A DNA stretch of 64,000 bases from Sipunculus nudus (Eukaryota > Annelida > Sipuncula > Golfingiida > Sipunculidae), in the NCBI GenBank assembly GCA_026874595.1, contig CM049320.1:51846714-51910713 (forward strand), written 5' to 3'. Positions 60,481 to 64,000 of this stretch are shown piece by piece. The notes beneath the pieces were generated by a model. The model saw nothing but the letters and a program-made list of their open reading frames with translations, was not told the DNA's origin and did no database searches. The position numbers were made by a program, and so were the translations under genes. Numbering within the stretch: the stretch's first letter is position 1; the number at the start of each line of letters is the position of its first letter.

Positions 60481-62074
60481 TAATCAGTTTAACATTCATC
60501 AATGTGAAAATAATATGTACTCTCATCAAGAAATGAACAAGACTTTCGTATACCTTGTAGCCATCCAAACTTCCTCTGCGTTGTTTAGCATTTCCCTTCA
60601 AACAGGATTTTGATCTATCGTTATGTAAGTCACAAGCAGTGAACTGTTCCGGAAGGAGATCTTCAGGTAACGATCATTTACAGAGGATTTGCCATTTAAA
60701 AGGCCTTGGAATATATTGCGGAATACAGATAATAACTTTTCTTTACAAGTGATATTTTGTGATAACATAAGTTAACAATATATCGTATCAGGAGTTATGG
60801 CTAATCCCTTTGGTATTATATATGTTACATGAAGGCTGATCTTATTTGTTATATTTGGGAAAAAAATCAATTGTGGATTGTGTACATATCTTACGCTATA
60901 CCGGCTTAAGCTGTCTAGCTTTGCTTTGTTCGGTGAAAGAAACAGTGTTCGTAAGTCTGATCGTCAGTGCAAACCTTATATCAACAAGACACCTGTAGTG
61001 CAGCATGGCAAATTCTGACCCAAGCCCCCACCCCACCCCCTTTCCCGCCAAGCAAGTGGTTTTGTCTTGGACACAAGAACCACTCCCCAGCTATGCGTGA
61101 GTGAAGGCCAAGAAAGAGGATTCATCAGAACAATGCAGTTGAAGAGCAATCCGGGCACAATAAGACAGGAAAGACGCTGCTTGCCATCCACCGTATGTCA
61201 GCCTGTCATATCTAATTCTGCATTTCAGCATGAGGAATCTGTTATGGCCTCTCCGCGTGATATGGCCTCTCCGCGTGATAAGCCTAAATTCGTGCACATA
61301 TATAATGCGTTTATTATATAAGAGGTCTACACTTCAATGTCAAATGCACAACAAATTATTTATATGAGGTCAATTAAACTATTTTGCTCCGCACTTTCAT
61401 GTATGGTTACACATATTCTTCAATCTTCATTCATGGCCAGTTTAAGAACGCATGTTTACTAATTGACGGTCTTTATTTTATTTGACAAGTTATTATTACA
61501 TATAAGTGAGTTTTTGTTTGCTCTTGGTTTAAGCTCTTTCATCCAGTCACATTTCAGATACGAGATCTCACACAGGCGAGCTTGTAAACGCTTTACTCTC
61601 GTGTCCAGTACACTATCCAGCTTTATGGCAAATATTGAATTAGGAACGTCTACAAACGATAAATATTCCGGCACTCAAACAATCAAACACTTTGCACCTG
61701 ACGAGAAAACTGAGCTCCCAAAATTCGTGTCAACCTTTTAAACAAAACAAATTTATTATTTGCAATTTCCTTCACCGTCATATATATTTATATGTGGAAA
61801 GAAATTCTCTACCATACACATTGTGAGTGATACGTAACTAACATAAGATCAATGAAATATGGCAAACATTTTTCTAATTAATTAATATATATATATATAT
61901 ATAGTCATAGAGAAAAATGACATACAGTAGCTATCCTTATAATTATCCCTATAATTTCCTTGCCTTAAGGGAGAGGTTTTTGCAGTCATCTACGTAGTAC
62001 TTTTGTTTACTAAATTAAAGCAAAAAATAAATTAATATTGTAAATATAAGATTTAACTATCAACGCCAACGGTC
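60481..62074. other. Sulfotransferase 3' flank and intergenic, unit C
   Basis: Collinear with 14234-15813. An 18-bp phrase (ATGGCCTCTCCGCGTGAT) is present twice in tandem at ~61244-61279, single in A and B. (TA)n at 61884-61903. Confidence 0.65.
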
Positions 62075-62437
62075 CTATATGAATGCAGCATTGACATAGC
62101 ATAACTCTGCACAAGGAAATTTTTTTCTACATCTGGGGTTTAAATGTGAGTGGAATAAAAGTAGACCAGAGTCCTCTAGCGACTTTGCCAACTTGAAAGC
62201 GTCCTTTAAGCGCTTTGGTGTTTCCCCTTGGCGGAAGTGTAACTCCAAACAGAACTGACGTATTCTGTTGAATTGTTTAGACTGGATCATATTTGGTATG
62301 ACTTCGTACTCCCATTGTTCGATGTCCATCTTGAAAATGTCGATGATATGCTGAACAAAGAATATAATAATTTGAAAAGATAAACATACCTTTATACTTA
62401 ATTTAAGATAAACTGTGTTATGCATCCGAGATGTATA

Positions 62438-62490
<53 letters not shown>

Positions 62491-63730
62491 AGAGAGAGAG
62501 AAAGACAGTTTTGAGTGCTAATTACCTGTTTCCGGAATATATTTAACAAAATATTGCAAGTGATCTTTAAATAAACTTCTGATATGGTGTTAGATGCTCA
62601 GTTACCCCCATTTACCAAAGTAGACTAACCCCCTATCACCTATTTTACCATTGGGCAGGGGTAAGGGAAGTTAGTTTGTCTAGGGCGGAAGGTTAGGACT
62701 GCCCTCCGTCAGGTGTGTCAAACCTAAAGCCTAATTCATCGTATTTTACTTAGTGGTGACGTTGCTAAAGTATCTGTTAGATAAAGCAACGGCTGTCCTG
62801 TCCCGGAGGAAGAGCATCAGAGGGGATATGCGTGCATCTAAAGACCGTAAGGGCAAGTCAGTGAGTAACTTAAGTTAAATCTCACATTTACCTCAAGGAT
62901 GCCAGTATGGTATGTTTCGGCTTAATTATATAAATTATTTCGAATAAAGACAGATCTATCGGCTATTTTCGTGACTAGTTCAGCGTTGTTTTATTTTACT
63001 TTTTAGCGAAGTCCAACAAAGGTACCTACTGTTTCATGATCAAGCATTTTCTTTATAGTTGTGACGGTCTTCATGTTCCAGCCGTTCTTCTCCACCCTGT
63101 CAGCGCCTGCCAACCCTACGTTATGAAACCAAACCAGGTCAGAGTGTTTGTGGTCGTCACAGCCCATGCTTGGAGAAAAGGATACAAATATTCGGTTTTT
63201 AAGTTAATCAGTTGAAGTTAAACAACCATTACTCAGTTTGATTACCACTCTCATGAGCGTTCTACTTTATATGTTAATAATGGTTGGCACTCAGACTTAA
63301 TACAAAAACTATATATTCGCTGTCGCTGAGCGTTCATTTGAAGTGATCCTGAGCGATAATGGGGAATCCTCTACGCCACATACGAACTTGAAAATTAGGT
63401 CAAACATAAATATCAGGTGCAAATCTGTCACCTGTGACTAACATTGAGCCCAAAGGCCAGATTTTTCAGTCACTTCTTTTAGTGATTTCGTTTATGAAAA
63501 TAATTGTATGAAATTTAGTATTTACAAAGCGTCCTGTATTTTTAAGTTTCTTGCTTGCGGAATAAAGACCCCATTGAAACAATATTAAGAAAACTTAGCG
63601 GACAGGTTTAAAATGTAGGAATATATATAAACACCAATTGAGAATACAGTCTCACCTTGGGTCAAACGAATGCACCTCACACTGGAAATCTTTGACGACG
63701 GCGTCATCAAATGAAAAATCAAATTTGATC
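62075..63730 (-). CDS. METTL24-like: METTL24-like methyltransferase, 3' exons only (unit C, cut by window)
   Basis: Exons 63730-63656, 63168-63030 and 62350-62075 correspond to exons 4-6 of the unit A gene, with intact splice sites and frame. They encode the FDFSFDDAVVKDFQCEVHSF segment, GWNMKTV, DIFKMDIEQWEYEV and the C-terminus. The Arg at the start of the last exon is His (CATATCATCGAC). Exons 1-3 lie beyond the right edge, so intactness of the whole gene cannot be judged. Confidence 0.85.
62437..62507. repeat. (TA)n(GA)n microsatellite in methyltransferase intron 5, unit C
   Basis: Shortest of the three equivalent tracts. Confidence 0.95.
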
Positions 63731-63809
63731 CTGTAAAAGTAATTAATATTCTATAATGTAGGTATCATCCTAACAAAAATCCAATGACCATAAGGCCAAA
63801 AAAAATAAC

Positions 63810-64000
63810 GGTATGGTTCTCAGGCACCGCCCGCATCAATTTTAAACCCCCGCATCAAACATTTTTATTTTGACTTTCAATAGAAACTTACCAATTTCGA
63901 GCTGCAGCCGCTCGGACATTTCTTTCAAGAAGATAAAATCATACAATTTCCTTTGTAATGTAGTGGTTTTACTTGTTAAGCAAAATAAATCTGTTCTTAT
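63810..64000. mobile_element. MITE, left part, unit C (cut by window)
   Basis: Starts with the same GGTATGGTTCTCAGGCAC end as at 17568; the right end lies outside the window. Confidence 0.82.

Larger units (their letters stand above)
54271..64000. repeat. Tandem cassette, unit C (rearranged, truncated by window)
   Basis: Third, degenerate copy. 54271-58204 is an older, strongly diverged relative of the cassette: it lacks the pogo element, the Gypsy element and the ghost array, and holds two broken sulfotransferase copies. From ~58205 it switches to sequence nearly identical to A 11962-17800 and B 39973-45830, including a third broken sulfotransferase and the 3' exons of the methyltransferase. 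The window ends inside this copy. Confidence 0.93.

Noticed and set aside
1-64000. A prokaryotic-style defence system or CRISPR array
   Set aside because: The DNA is clearly eukaryotic; no regular spacer-repeat array exists, and the only short tandem array (26030, 52911) is an ordinary minisatellite.

Overview
The window is animal nuclear DNA from an AT-rich, repeat-rich genome. Evidence: spliced genes with GT-AG introns, (TA)n/(CA)n/(GA)n microsatellites, a LINE with an ORF1 'ERAHR' domain and a decayed 2A-like motif, a Ty3/Gypsy element, a pogo-like DNA transposon and several TIR elements. A marine invertebrate, most likely a mollusc, fits best. That taxonomic call is inference from the element types and gene families; other invertebrates are not excluded. 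I recognised no RNA gene and no CRISPR or prokaryotic feature. || Layout: the window is a tandem array of one ~27 kb cassette. Unit A spans 1-27420, unit B 27421-~54270, and unit C starts at ~54271, is rearranged, and runs off the right edge. The complete cassette reads left to right: pogo-like insertion; exon-2-only sulfotransferase pseudogene; truncated Gypsy element; several 'ghost' copies of sulfotransferase flanking DNA with no gene body; an intact two-exon cytosolic sulfotransferase gene on the + strand; then, convergent on the - strand, a six-exon METTL24-like methyltransferase gene. Intron 1 of the methyltransferase (~7.9 kb in A) holds a LINE on the gene's own strand, a GC-rich nested TIR-element cluster and a minisatellite. 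|| Both genes are broken up by introns and were joined by hand from splice sites. The sulfotransferase is 59 codons + split Gly60 + exon 2 = 294 aa, intact in A and B. The methyltransferase is 38+47+29+24+46+91 codons plus three split codons = 278 aa, with an N-terminal signal anchor. Unit A is intact; unit B has a 1-nt deletion at the end of exon 2 that a downstream AG could compensate; unit C is cut off by the window edge. || Unit C contains three decayed sulfotransferase copies (54736, 57361, 59215) and two chimeric junctions (~58020 and ~58204). From ~58205 onward it is almost identical to A and B. Together with near-identity of A and B over ~1-18.5 kb but clearly higher divergence over ~18.6-27.4 kb, this shows an array still being reshaped by unequal exchange or gene conversion. 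Alternatively, part of the A/B duplication could be an uncollapsed haplotype in the assembly. || No direct functional link between the two enzymes is visible; they travel together as one duplicating block, each cassette carrying one sulfotransferase (cytosolic, PAPS-dependent) and one membrane-anchored SAM-type methyltransferase in convergent orientation.
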